The position numbers and the translations under genes were made by a program. Positions 44,991 through 53,393 of a stretch of DNA of 64,000 nucleotides are shown in pieces; positions within the stretch are counted from its first letter, which is position 1, and each line of letters opens with the position of its first letter. This DNA comes from Jiangella asiatica (lineage in GTDB: Bacteria > Actinomycetota > Actinomycetes > Jiangellales > Jiangellaceae). The stretch spans positions 57,064 to 121,063 of the forward strand of contig NZ_SMKZ01000020.1 of NCBI RefSeq assembly GCF_004349065.1, read 5' to 3'. The notes beneath the pieces are model-generated. The model made no database searches and had not been told where the DNA came from. It was given only the letters and a program-made list of their open reading frames with translations.

Positions 44991-47086
44991 GCCGCGCCAC
45001 CTCCTGCGGGCTCGAGCCCGGTGTTGGCCGCGACGAAGGCGAGGATGTCCGCGGCGAGCGAGACACCGCGGCTGGCCGCCGAGTCGGCGTGGCCGGCCTC
45101 GTCCTCCAGACGCACCAGGATCGGACGCGAGCCCACCGTCGCCCACTGCAGGGCCGCACACATCTTCCGGGCGTGCAGAGGATCCACCCGCGAGTCGTTG
45201 CCGAAGGCGGTGAACAGGACCGCGGGATAGTCGACGCCCGCACGGACATGGTGGTACGGCGAGTACGCGAGCAGCCACTGGAGCTGGTCCGGGTCGTCGG
45301 CGCTGCCGTATTCGGCTCGCCATGCCGGACCGAGACCGAAGTTCTCGTAACGCACCATGTCGAGCACCGGGGCCGAGCACACGGCGGCAGCGAACAGGTC
45401 CGGTCGCTGGGTCAGTGCCGCGCCGACGAGGAGGCCGCCGTTCGACTCGCCGCAGATGCCGAGCTGATCGGGGGTGGTCCAGCCCTCGGCGATCAGCGTC
45501 TGAGCCGCCGTGACGAAGTCGTCGACGGCGTTCTGCTTGCGCTCACGCATGCCGGCGCGATGCCACTGCTCACCCTCCTCGCCGCCGCCCCTCAGGTGGG
45601 CGATCGCGAAGACTCCGCCCGACTCGACCCAGGCCAGGGTGAAGCTCGAATAGGCCGGCGTCATCGGCACACCGAAGCCGCCGTAGCCGTAGAGGATGGT
45701 CGGCCGTGGACCGGCCCCGCCGGTGGACCGGGCCAGGACCACCATGCGCACCGGCGTGCCGTCGGCCGACGCGTAGACGATCTGGCGGCCCAGCACGTCG
45801 GGAACGACCGCGGAACCGGGCGACCGGGCCCAGGGCGTGGTTTCGCCGGTGCGGGCGTCGTACCGGTACACGGCTCCCGGTGTGGCGCTGTCGGTGTAGG
45901 TGAACCAGGTCTCGTGCGCGCCTGTGAGACGTCTGGTCAGTGGGCCGATCGACCCAGGGCCGGGGAGTGGCACCTGCGCCAGCCGCTCACCTGTGACGAG
46001 GTCGTGCACGCTGATCTCGCTCAACGCGTGCCGCGTCCAGCCGACGAGCAGCACGGCCCGCTGGAGATCGGGACCGTCGAGAATGACGAAGTCGGTGAGC
46101 ACCGCCTCCGGATCGGCGGGAACGAGGTCGAACCACGACCCGGGGTCCGGACGTGCTGGGTCACCCACGCACAGCCGGCCGCGAGGTGCTCCGAGCGTCG
46201 TGACGACGTACATGCGCCCGTCGCGGCCGACGTCGAGCACCGTTCGGGCGTCCACGCCCTCGTGGACGACCCGAAGAGCCGGATCCGCCCACGTCGAGGT
46301 GGAAAGGTCGGCGAGCCAGACGTCGTTCGAGCTCGCGGTGCCGCGGGACGCCGAGATCGCCAACCAGCGACCGTCCTGACTCATCCCGAGACCGAACGAG
46401 GTCCCCTCGTCCCGGCCCGACCCGAAGATCGGAACGTCGTCCGCGGCCGGCGTACCGAGCCGGTGGAGGTAGACGCGCCGTGAGTCGGCCGGTGGCTCGG
46501 GGACGGCACGGACGTAGAAGAAGGCCGTCCCACCGGACAGCCAGGCCACCGGGGAGTACCGGCAGCGATCGATCGGCCCGTCGACCACGTCCCGCGACGC
46601 GACGTCCATGACGTAGAGCTGCGACCGCTCGGTCCCGTATCGCGACAGCTGAAAGGCCAACAGCCGGCCGTCGAGGTCCGGCTGCCAGTGATCGAGCGTG
46701 GTCGCGCCGGACGGGTCGATGGTCATCGGATCCACCAGGACACGCTCGTGGTCGTCCGGCGCAGCGGTGTAGAGCACTGGATGTTCCTGCTGGGCAGCCT
46801 GCCGCAGGAAGAACCGGCGGTCTCCGCGCCACATCGGGGCCGTGATCATCCCCACGTCGGACAGCTCGGTGATGCGGGCGCGCAGCCGGGCACGGCCGGG
46901 GAACGACGCACGGAAACGCCGCCACAGCTCGTCCTGGGCGGCCTGCCATTCCCGCGTCTGCGGGCTCGACTCGTCCTCCAGCCACCGATATGGATCGCGC
47001 ACGACGTGCCCGTGAAGCCGGTCGGCGATCGCCTGACGCGCTGCCGCCGGGTAGGCGACGACGGACATCCGATCCGTCGAAGACAC
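44987..47086 (-). CDS. Prolyl oligopeptidase (S9A), candidate leader protease
   Basis: A 699-residue serine peptidase with an N-terminal cap, a seven-blade propeller and a C-terminal alpha/beta-hydrolase domain. The catalytic triad is Ser548 (GICGESNGG), Asp631 (FGNDSRVDP) and His666 (DEAGHADS). Other family segments are YGYGGFGVPMTPAYS and GGVFAIAHLRGGGEEGEQWH. There is no signal peptide. Similar enzymes in class III lanthipeptide clusters (FlaP of Kribbella flavida) cut leaders after proline; here the precursor has Pro12 and Pro33. GTG 47086 follows GGGAGGGAGGGG. Confidence 0.92.
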   Translation of the reverse strand: MSSTDRMSVVAYPAAARQAIADRLHGHVVRDPYRWLEDESSPQTREWQAAQDELWRRFRASFPGRARLRARITELSDVGMITAPMWRGDRRFFLRQAAQQEHPVLYTAAPDDHERVLVDPMTIDPSGATTLDHWQPDLDGRLLAFQLSRYGTERSQLYVMDVASRDVVDGPIDRCRYSPVAWLSGGTAFFYVRAVPEPPADSRRVYLHRLGTPAADDVPIFGSGRDEGTSFGLGMSQDGRWLAISASRGTASSNDVWLADLSTSTWADPALRVVHEGVDARTVLDVGRDGRMYVVTTLGAPRGRLCVGDPARPDPGSWFDLVPADPEAVLTDFVILDGPDLQRAVLLVGWTRHALSEISVHDLVTGERLAQVPLPGPGSIGPLTRRLTGAHETWFTYTDSATPGAVYRYDARTGETTPWARSPGSAVVPDVLGRQIVYASADGTPVRMVVLARSTGGAGPRPTILYGYGGFGVPMTPAYSSFTLAWVESGGVFAIAHLRGGGEEGEQWHRAGMRERKQNAVDDFVTAAQTLIAEGWTTPDQLGICGESNGGLLVGAALTQRPDLFAAAVCSAPVLDMVRYENFGLGPAWRAEYGSADDPDQLQWLLAYSPYHHVRAGVDYPAVLFTAFGNDSRVDPLHARKMCAALQWATVGSRPILVRLEDEAGHADSAASRGVSLAADILAFVAANTGLEPAGGGAA

Positions 47087-47109
47087 CGGCCCCTCCCTCC
47101 CGGCCGTAT

Positions 47110-47145
47110 GGGTCCTGGGCGAGGTTCAGCCGTCGCCCAGGACCC
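47110..47145 (-). terminator. Stem-loop between precursor and protease genes
   Basis: A 13-bp perfect stem GGGTCCTGGGCGA/TCGCCCAGGACCC (47110-47122/47133-47145) and 10-nt loop lie 8 nt past the precursor stop. It should attenuate read-through or protect the upstream mRNA 3' end, giving an excess of precursor over downstream enzymes. Confidence 0.75.
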
Positions 47146-47153
47146 CGGATCGG

Positions 47154-47282
47154 TCAGTGACACAACGCGACACTGAGATTGCTCGGCTTGACCGAGCCAC
47201 AGGTCAGTACGGTCAGCGTGCTACCGCCGCCATGACCCTTGCGGCCAGGAGCCTCCATTCCCTGAAGGTCCAGGAGCGCCAT
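47154..47282 (-). CDS. Class III lanthipeptide precursor (RamS/AmfS-like)
   Basis: A 42-residue peptide gene with a near-consensus ribosome site (GGAAGGAGGTGTAGACG before ATG), 30 bp after the synthetase stop. The leader has the class III box LLDLQGME at residues 3-10 (compare LFDLQ in SapB precursors). The Gly/His/Lys-rich stretch 13-20 precedes the core. The core carries two S/T-x2-S/T-x3-C motifs in SapB-like series: STLTVLTC (21-28) and SNLSVALC (34-41), joined by GSVKP and ending in His42. Two labionin or lanthionine rings are expected. The leader/core boundary is not certain. Pro12 is a possible site for the adjacent prolyl oligopeptidase. Confidence 0.93.
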   Translation of the reverse strand: MALLDLQGMEAPGRKGHGGGSTLTVLTCGSVKPSNLSVALCH

Positions 47283-47312
47283 CGTCTACACCTCCTTCCA
47301 GAGCTCGTGGGA

Positions 47313-49979
47313 TCAAGAGTGCGTAGTCGTGCGCACCTCCTTCCGGGCCTCGTCCGCGAGTGGCCGGTTGGCCTCGCGCGGGGTGGATGACGGGGCCGTG
47401 GTCGTTGCCGGCGCGGCCGGCTCGAGGAACGGCAGGAACACCGGACGGTCGTGGAGCGCCGAGCCGAGCGCCAGCAGGACGCCCGCCGTTCCGGTGGCCA
47501 GGTCCATCGAGAGTCGTAGTAGCTGGTTGCCGGGAAATGCGAGGCCGCCGCCATAGGGCAGCGCATGCCAGTCCAGCCGGCGGACCAGGTCGGGCAGCTC
47601 CGAGGGCTCGGCCGTCTCGGCGCCGGTGCGCGCCAGCATGCCGACGCCGGCGATGATTCCGGCCCGCCCGGTGAACAGGCCCGGCTGCACGAAGAAGCCG
47701 GCCCGCGCCACCCGACGCAGTGCGTCGAGCGCCGTCGCGAACGCCTCGTCCTGGCGATGGGTCAGGTAGCGAGCGAGGACCACGGCAATCCCCATCGAAC
47801 CCTCGTCGAGGTAGGGCAGCGTCCGCCAGCCTTGGGTGACCTGCATCGTCCCGTCCTCGTCCCGGATACACCGGCGCAGGTCTTGCCGCAGCGCCGTCGC
47901 GGCCAGGTCGAGCAGCGCCGTGTCACCGGTCCGCTCGTAGGCGCGGATGAACAGCAGTGCCGGCCCGGACGAGCCGAACATCAGCCCGGCCCGTGGGTTG
48001 TCCCCGCCACTGACCTCAGGCACGTCCTCGGGTCCGCCGAGACGCTCGGCAACGGCGTCGATCACGTCCGCCGCCTGAGCGGCGAACTCCCGCTCACCGG
48101 TGCGTTCGCTGAAGTGCAGCAGGTTGAGGCCGATCCCGGCCAGCCCGGAGTACAGACCGAGCTCCAGAGACCGCCAGTCGCCGGCCAGGCACAACCGCAA
48201 CGTGTCGAGCGCGTCCTGCCGGCGTCCGAGCACGTCGAGCACGTGAGCCACCCCGTGCAGGCCGTCGTAGAACCCGATCCCCGTTCCGCGGGCGGGCGCG
48301 GCGGCGTGCGCACGCAGCCACTCCTCGTACTCGGGGAACCGGCCGGCGTCGGTCCGAGCCAGGGCGTACAGAACGCCCGCCGCCCCGTAGGCCAGGTTGA
48401 TGCCCCCGCCGGCCTCGAACTGGGCGATGTCGCCGGGGAAGAGCCGGTCCTCGCGGCCAGGGGTGGCGCTCTCGACGATCGCCCGGCACATCGACGCCCG
48501 GACGCGCTCCCAGCTCGCGACCCCGGGCATCGGCAGCTCGCGCATCGTGCTCGCGTCGGCGTCGTCCGCCGATCCGAGGATCGTCCCGACGACGGCCTCC
48601 ACCGTCCTGGCCGGCACGGGAAAGATCTCCCTGACGAGCTCGGCCACCTGGACCGCCTTGGCCGGATGAAGTGGCAGCATGATCGTCGTCTGGGGCGCGA
48701 ACAGCCCGAAGAACAGGCACGCCAGGGCATAACGATCCACGTCGATGCCGTGCCGGTTCGGCGGCGCGCCGTATCCGGGGTGCGCCAGCGCCGATCGTCC
48801 ATCTGCCTCGGCGAAGGACGACACCTCGAAGTCGACGAGGACGATGCGGCCGTCCTCGGCGACCAGGATGTTGTCCGGATGCAGGTCTCCGAAGACGACG
48901 CCGCGACCGTGGACGGCGTCCATGGCCTGATTGACCCGGGCGAGCATGCCGAGCGCCCAGTCCGCGTACGCGGTCACGGTCTCGGGCGACGGATCTGGAT
49001 GGGTCAGCGGATACCGATCCACGACGAGACGCTGCAGCGGGTTCCCGTCGACGAACTCCATGACCAGGAAGTGGTGCCCGCCCAGGGTGAAGTAGTCGCG
49101 CACGGCGGGTACGGCGGACAGCCTGGCCAGCCGGCCCAGGATGTCCCGCTCGTGCGACACCCGGGCCACGGCGTCGCGGCCGGCGACGTCGAGTCCAGCC
49201 AGCGGGCGCCCCTCCTTCAGCACGACGCGCTCCCCGGTGCTCCGGACGCGCCCGAGGTACACCCCGCCGCCGTTGGAGAACTGCACGACGCTCTCGATCT
49301 CGAAGGGCAGGCCCTCGACCGTCACCGCGTTCCGGGCCGCCAAGTGCGGCTCGAGGAACTCCGGCAGCTCGACCCACGGCGGACAGGCGAAGACCGGTCC
49401 GCGGACATCGGGAACGAGCCGTCCCTGGTCGTCCTCGATCGCGAGAACCCGTTCGCCGCTCGCGTCTACGCAGTGGAGTTCGGCGAAGGCGCCATACCGG
49501 ACGAAGAGCGGGCCGTCCCCGTATCGCAGGTCGCTGAGGATGTACGGGCCGTCGATGCCATGCAGCACCTGGTCCAGTTCCTTCAGGACGAGCTCCAGCT
49601 GGGCGGTGTCAGCCGGATAGATGGTCACGAGCTTTCCGCTCGATCCGCGGAAGGCGGACTTGGAGTTGAACATGACCATGACCGGCCGGCTGCGGAGGAA
49701 CTTGAAGGCCAAGCCGCGGGGGACGCAGTAGTGCCACACCGCTTCCAGCACGCGGTCGGCGGCGTCGAGGCCGCACGAGACGTGGATCTTCCAGCCCTGC
49801 GACGGAAGCGACTGCTCCCGCGGCGCGTAGTTCATCCAGACGTCGCTCGCCTGGCGTTCCCACTCCTCCGGGACCGGCCGCCCCGCGATGGCGAAGTCCG
49901 GGCCGCCGGCGTCCGTGTTGGCCGGAGCGTCGTAGAAGGCCTGGTCAGCCAGGCAGTAGAGCTCATACTGGTCGATCAC
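47313..49979 (-). CDS. Class III lanthionine synthetase LanKC (RamC-like)
   Basis: An 888-residue trifunctional enzyme that phosphorylates core Ser/Thr, eliminates phosphate and cyclises onto Cys. An N-terminal lyase-like region (1-210) is followed by a Ser/Thr kinase domain (about 225-490; HGRGVVFGDLHPDNILV with catalytic Asp365, VDFEVSS with Asp383). A LanC-like cyclase domain (about 500-860; LYSGLAGIGLNLLHF, YLDEGSMGIAVVLARYL) lacks the Cys-Cys-His zinc ligands, which places it in class III rather than IV. The GTG start follows GGGAG. It is the first enzyme gene of the operon, directly before the precursor gene. Confidence 0.95.
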   Translation of the reverse strand: MIDQYELYCLADQAFYDAPANTDAGGPDFAIAGRPVPEEWERQASDVWMNYAPREQSLPSQGWKIHVSCGLDAADRVLEAVWHYCVPRGLAFKFLRSRPVMVMFNSKSAFRGSSGKLVTIYPADTAQLELVLKELDQVLHGIDGPYILSDLRYGDGPLFVRYGAFAELHCVDASGERVLAIEDDQGRLVPDVRGPVFACPPWVELPEFLEPHLAARNAVTVEGLPFEIESVVQFSNGGGVYLGRVRSTGERVVLKEGRPLAGLDVAGRDAVARVSHERDILGRLARLSAVPAVRDYFTLGGHHFLVMEFVDGNPLQRLVVDRYPLTHPDPSPETVTAYADWALGMLARVNQAMDAVHGRGVVFGDLHPDNILVAEDGRIVLVDFEVSSFAEADGRSALAHPGYGAPPNRHGIDVDRYALACLFFGLFAPQTTIMLPLHPAKAVQVAELVREIFPVPARTVEAVVGTILGSADDADASTMRELPMPGVASWERVRASMCRAIVESATPGREDRLFPGDIAQFEAGGGINLAYGAAGVLYALARTDAGRFPEYEEWLRAHAAAPARGTGIGFYDGLHGVAHVLDVLGRRQDALDTLRLCLAGDWRSLELGLYSGLAGIGLNLLHFSERTGEREFAAQAADVIDAVAERLGGPEDVPEVSGGDNPRAGLMFGSSGPALLFIRAYERTGDTALLDLAATALRQDLRRCIRDEDGTMQVTQGWRTLPYLDEGSMGIAVVLARYLTHRQDEAFATALDALRRVARAGFFVQPGLFTGRAGIIAGVGMLARTGAETAEPSELPDLVRRLDWHALPYGGGLAFPGNQLLRLSMDLATGTAGVLLALGSALHDRPVFLPFLEPAAPATTTAPSSTPREANRPLADEARKEVRTTTHS

Positions 49980-50193
49980 AGGGCACTCCCGCGATCGAAC
50001 CGGGCACGACCGTCAGGCCTGGCGCCGGCGCGGCGGGCGGAGGTTCGCGCAGCGGGTCGCCGGCCCCTCGGGCCGAGCCCGGCGCCTGGTCGGTAACGGG
50101 AACTCGCGTCGTCAGGCGCCAGCGCCGCCGACGGTCGGCGGAGGCCCAGAACAGGACACTGGTCGTACAGAACGCCTCATCCTGGCCGCCCAT
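49963..50193 (-). CDS. Possible small ORF overlapping synthetase start
   Basis: A 76-residue frame beginning MGGQDEAFCTTSVLFW with an Arg run and a Pro/Ala-rich tail. Third codon positions are mostly G or C, and the stop overlaps the LanKC start region by 17 nt, which would couple translation. It has no known domain and lacks an LxLQ leader box. It may be a leader ORF or chance. The rest of 50194-50388 is the likely promoter region of the cluster; no convincing -35/-10 pair was found. Confidence 0.3.
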   Translation of the reverse strand: MGGQDEAFCTTSVLFWASADRRRRWRLTTRVPVTDQAPGSARGAGDPLREPPPAAPAPGLTVVPGSIAGVPCDRPV

Positions 50194-50388
50194 CTGGATC
50201 CCCCCGACGCTGTGGTTGCGTCGACATCCTCTGCCCAGGCCGGACGCGGCCACAGTAGCGAACGTCACCAATCCGTTATGAACCCCTCATTTCACGACGT
50301 GAGGAACTCACGGCCCGATGGAGGATGAATTACCGGTGGTCAGGCCACTGGTTCAGACGCGGCACCGCCGCGTCACGGACGGCGCGAC

Positions 50389-51195
50389 CTAGGGATAGGG
50401 CCAGGAGTTCGGCAGGCAACCGTCCAGGCTGTAGGTCTGCTGCAGCATGACGGGGGCCACCTCGCCGGCGCCCGGGCAGGCCACGTGGCCTTCGCCGAGG
50501 GCGTGGCCCACCTCGTGGTTGATCACGTACTGGCGGTAACCGGCCAGGTCGCCGTCGTAGTGCGGGACGGCGAACCCCCACCGCAGCGCGTTGATGACGA
50601 CGTTGTCGCCGTTGCGACACGACACCTCGCCGTGCGTGTTCAGCGGCGCGCACAGCTCGTCGGTGGTGCCCGGAGTCGCGATCAGGATACGAAGGTCGCC
50701 GTCGGACGGGACGCGCTGGAACGCGTGGACACCGTCGGCGATCCAGCTGCGCGGGTCGGCCAGGGTGGCATCGACCACGGCGGCCACCTCGATCGGGTCG
50801 AACGGCAGTCCGTCCTCGACTTCCACCGTGTAGGTGCTGCGGGTGCCGCCTGTGCCGGCGAGGGCACTCTGGCCCGGCGTGACGGCGAACGTGCCGGGCC
50901 CGGTCTGCGGGATCTGCGGCGTCGGCGTCGGCGACGGCGACGGCGACGGGGTCACCGTCGGCTCGCGGGACGGCCCTGCGGCGGTCTCGACGGCGTCGAG
51001 GCTCGGCTCGGCGCCGACGGCGTCACCGGCACCGCGGTCGCCCGGGACGACGGCGAAACCCACGGCCAGCAGCGCGACGCCAACCAGCGCGAACCCGCCC
51101 AGCCCCCACGGGCGGCGTCCGGACGACCGCGGCGGACGACGCCTGCCCCGCGCCGGACGACCGGCACGACGAGCTGCGGGGACCATGCCGTTCAT
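50389..51195 (-). CDS. DUF3152 secreted metzincin-like protein
   Basis: A 268-residue protein: an Arg-rich cytoplasmic start, one membrane helix or signal anchor (LGGFALVGVALLAVGFAVV), a Ser/Thr/Pro linker, and a DUF3152 domain. The domain contains HEVGHALGEGH (His227, His231, His237), a metzincin-type zinc motif, and a following VAPVMLQQ that could serve as the Met-turn. Family members are predicted extracellular proteases of unknown substrate. It is divergent from the NfeD-like gene and upstream of the lanthipeptide operon on the same strand. Confidence 0.88.
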   Translation of the reverse strand: MNGMVPAARRAGRPARGRRRPPRSSGRRPWGLGGFALVGVALLAVGFAVVPGDRGAGDAVGAEPSLDAVETAAGPSREPTVTPSPSPSPTPTPQIPQTGPGTFAVTPGQSALAGTGGTRSTYTVEVEDGLPFDPIEVAAVVDATLADPRSWIADGVHAFQRVPSDGDLRILIATPGTTDELCAPLNTHGEVSCRNGDNVVINALRWGFAVPHYDGDLAGYRQYVINHEVGHALGEGHVACPGAGEVAPVMLQQTYSLDGCLPNSWPYP

Positions 51196-51285
51196 GATCG
51201 CATATGCCTTCTCGGAGAAGTATCAGTGGATCAGGCACCCATCGACAATGAATACAAAACTCCCAACAATCAATAAACTGCGACC

Positions 51286-51747
51286 ATGCAATCGTTGTGG
51301 GACTGGTTCAGCGACCACGCGTGGGTGGTCGCCTGGGCCGGCACCGCATTGGTGCTCGGCACCATCGAGCTGACCACCCTCGACTTCTTCTTCCTCATGC
51401 TGGCCATCGGCGCAACGAGCGGGGCGGTCGCGGCCGCACTGGGTGCGGAGTTCCTGCTGCAGCTGCTCGTGGCCATCGGGGTCAGTGTCGCGCTGCTGGG
51501 TGTCGTCCGCCCGATCGCCAAGCGCCGGCTGCTCAAGCCGACACCGTCGTCGTTCGGGGCGGCCGCGCTGGTCGGGCAGCACGGCGTGGTCATCGAGCGG
51601 GTCGACGCACACAACGGCCTCATCAAGCTGGCCGGCGAGGTCTGGACGGCGCGTAGCTACGACGGCCGCTCGATCTTCGAGGAGGGCGCCACCGTCGACG
51701 TGGTCGAGATCCGCGGCGCCACCGCTCTCGTGCTGGACGAGGGGTGA
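51286..51747 (+). CDS. NfeD-like membrane protein
   Basis: A 153-residue protein with three or four N-terminal transmembrane helices (LVLGTIELTTLDFFFLMLAI; FLLQLLVAIGVSVALLGVV) and a C-terminal OB-fold NfeD domain (ALVGQHGVVIERVDAHNGLI, then ARSYDGRSIFEEGATVDVVE). These short NfeD proteins usually precede an SPFH/stomatin gene; none follows here. Instead a broken regulator gene lies just downstream. Confidence 0.85.
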   Translation: MQSLWDWFSDHAWVVAWAGTALVLGTIELTTLDFFFLMLAIGATSGAVAAALGAEFLLQLLVAIGVSVALLGVVRPIAKRRLLKPTPSSFGAAALVGQHGVVIERVDAHNGLIKLAGEVWTARSYDGRSIFEEGATVDVVEIRGATALVLDEG

Positions 51748-51759
51748 CCACCCTCGACG

Positions 51760-51965
51760 GCTGGGCTGCCCGGTCTCGGTCGTGACGCTGGAGATGGGCG
51801 CGCACAGCCAGCGGCTACGAGCAGCCTGCGCGGCCGCGTTCGAGTCGTGGGTCGCGCCGCTGGCCGAACACCTCGTCGCCGGAGACACCCGCCGGAAGCA
51901 GCACGGACGCTGGCGACGGTCGCGGCGAGCTCGGTCGAGGGGTGCGGTGATCCTGTCCCGCGCCC
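51760..51965 (+). pseudogene. TetR-family regulator C-terminal remnant
   Basis: In one frame the DNA reads GCPVSVVTLE then RLRAACAAAFESWVAPLAEH, the pattern of LmrA/YxaF-type TetR C-terminal domains. The similarity continues in a second frame (EAARTLATVAASSVEG) and returns to the first (GAVILSRARRSG). The N-terminal helix-turn-helix is absent. At least two frameshifts and a 5' loss make it a relic. No intact gene occupies 51748-51991. Confidence 0.6.
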
Positions 51966-51991
51966 GGCGGAGTGGTGCGGGACCGCCGGGG

Positions 51992-53359
51992 TCAGCCGGC
52001 GACGACGTAGCCCAGCAGGTCGGTCCTGGTGAGGACGCCCACCGGCTTGCCGTCGTCGACCACCAGTAGGGCGTCCGCGGAGCGCAGGGTCTCGACCGCG
52101 GCACTGACCGCCTCGCCGGCACCGAGCATCGGCAGCGCCGGCGACATATGCTGCTCGACCCGGTCGGTGAGCGCGGCGGCGCGGGTGAACAGCGCGTGCA
52201 GGAGGTCGCGCTCGACCACGGCGCCGGCGATCTCCGCGGCCATGACCGGCGGCTCGGCCCGGACCACGGGCATCTGCGACACGCCGTACTCGCGCAGGAT
52301 GTGCACGGCGTCGGCCACGGTCTCACCCGGGTGGGTGTGCACCAGCGCCGGCATCTCGCCGGACTTGCGGTGCAGCACGTCGCCCACCGTCACGCCTTCG
52401 ACCGGCGGCAGGAAGCCGTACGACGTCATCCAGGAGTCGTCGAACACCTTGGACAGGTATCCGCGGCCGCCGTCGGGCAGCAGCACGACGACGACGTCGT
52501 CCGGCCCGGCATGCTCGGCCACCCGGAGCGCCGCGACGACCGCCAGCCCGCACGAGCCGCCGACCAGCAGGCCCTCCTCCCGCGCCAGCCGGCGGGTCAT
52601 CTCGAAGGAGTCCTTGTCCGACACGGCGATGATCTGGTCGCAGACGCCCGCGTCGTAGGTGGTGGGCCAGAAGTCCTCGCCGACACCCTCGACGAGGTAC
52701 GGCCGCCCGCTGCCGCCGGAGTAGACCGAGCCCTCCGGATCGGCGCCCACCACCGTGACCCGGCCGCCGGACACGTCCTTGAGGTACTTGCCGACGCCGG
52801 TGATGGTGCCGCCGGTGCCGATGCCGGCGACGAAGTGGGTGACCGCGCCCGCGGTCTGCTTCCAGATCTCCGGGCCGGTGGTCTCGTAGTGCGAGCGCGG
52901 GTTGGCCGGGTTGGCGTACTGGTCCGGCTTCCAGGCACCCGGGATCTCGCTGACCAGCCGGTCGGAGACGGAGTAGTACGAGTCCGGGTCCTCCGGCGCG
53001 ACGGCGGTGGGGCAGACGACGACCTCCGCGCCGTAGGCGCGCAGCACGTTGCGCTTGTCCTCGCTGACCTTGTCGGGGCAGACGAACACGCAGCGGTAGC
53101 CGCGCCGCTGGGCGACCAGCGCCAGCCCGACGCCGGTGTTGCCGCTGGTCGGTTCGACGATGGTGCTGCCGGGCCCGATGCGGCCGGCCTTCTCCGCGTC
53201 GTCGATCATGCGGGTGGCTATGCGGTCCTTCACCGAGCCGCCGGGGTTGAGGTACTCGACCTTCGCCAGCACGGTGGCCTCGGTGTGGCCCGTGACGGTG
53301 CCCAACCGGACCAACGGGGTGTCGCCGATCAGGTCGACGACGTTCTCGTAGTACTCCAC
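51992..53359 (-). CDS. cbs: Cystathionine beta-synthase
   Basis: A 455-residue PLP enzyme joining homocysteine and serine to cystathionine. The PLP lysine is Lys44 in PGGSVKDRIA. The phosphate loop GIGTGGTITGVG and TSGNTGVGLALVA are intact. The C-terminal part (about 335-455) is a tandem CBS-domain pair (VGDVLHRKSGEMPALVHTHP) that may regulate activity. GTG start (VEYYENVVDLIGDTPLV). With metB it forms the transsulfuration pair, both lying in the conserved backbone. Confidence 0.94.
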   Translation of the reverse strand: MEYYENVVDLIGDTPLVRLGTVTGHTEATVLAKVEYLNPGGSVKDRIATRMIDDAEKAGRIGPGSTIVEPTSGNTGVGLALVAQRRGYRCVFVCPDKVSEDKRNVLRAYGAEVVVCPTAVAPEDPDSYYSVSDRLVSEIPGAWKPDQYANPANPRSHYETTGPEIWKQTAGAVTHFVAGIGTGGTITGVGKYLKDVSGGRVTVVGADPEGSVYSGGSGRPYLVEGVGEDFWPTTYDAGVCDQIIAVSDKDSFEMTRRLAREEGLLVGGSCGLAVVAALRVAEHAGPDDVVVVLLPDGGRGYLSKVFDDSWMTSYGFLPPVEGVTVGDVLHRKSGEMPALVHTHPGETVADAVHILREYGVSQMPVVRAEPPVMAAEIAGAVVERDLLHALFTRAAALTDRVEQHMSPALPMLGAGEAVSAAVETLRSADALLVVDDGKPVGVLTRTDLLGYVVAG

Positions 53360-53393
53360 GCTGCGACCTTATCCCTCCCACCTCCCACCCCGG

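Noticed and set aside
45900..46379. Possible gene opposite the oligopeptidase
   Set aside because: No homologous features; lies wholly within the propeller domain coding region.
47157..47390. Plus-strand 77-residue frame over the precursor gene
   Set aside because: Lacks a ribosome site and features, while the minus strand encodes the LanA-like peptide with a near-perfect ribosome site.
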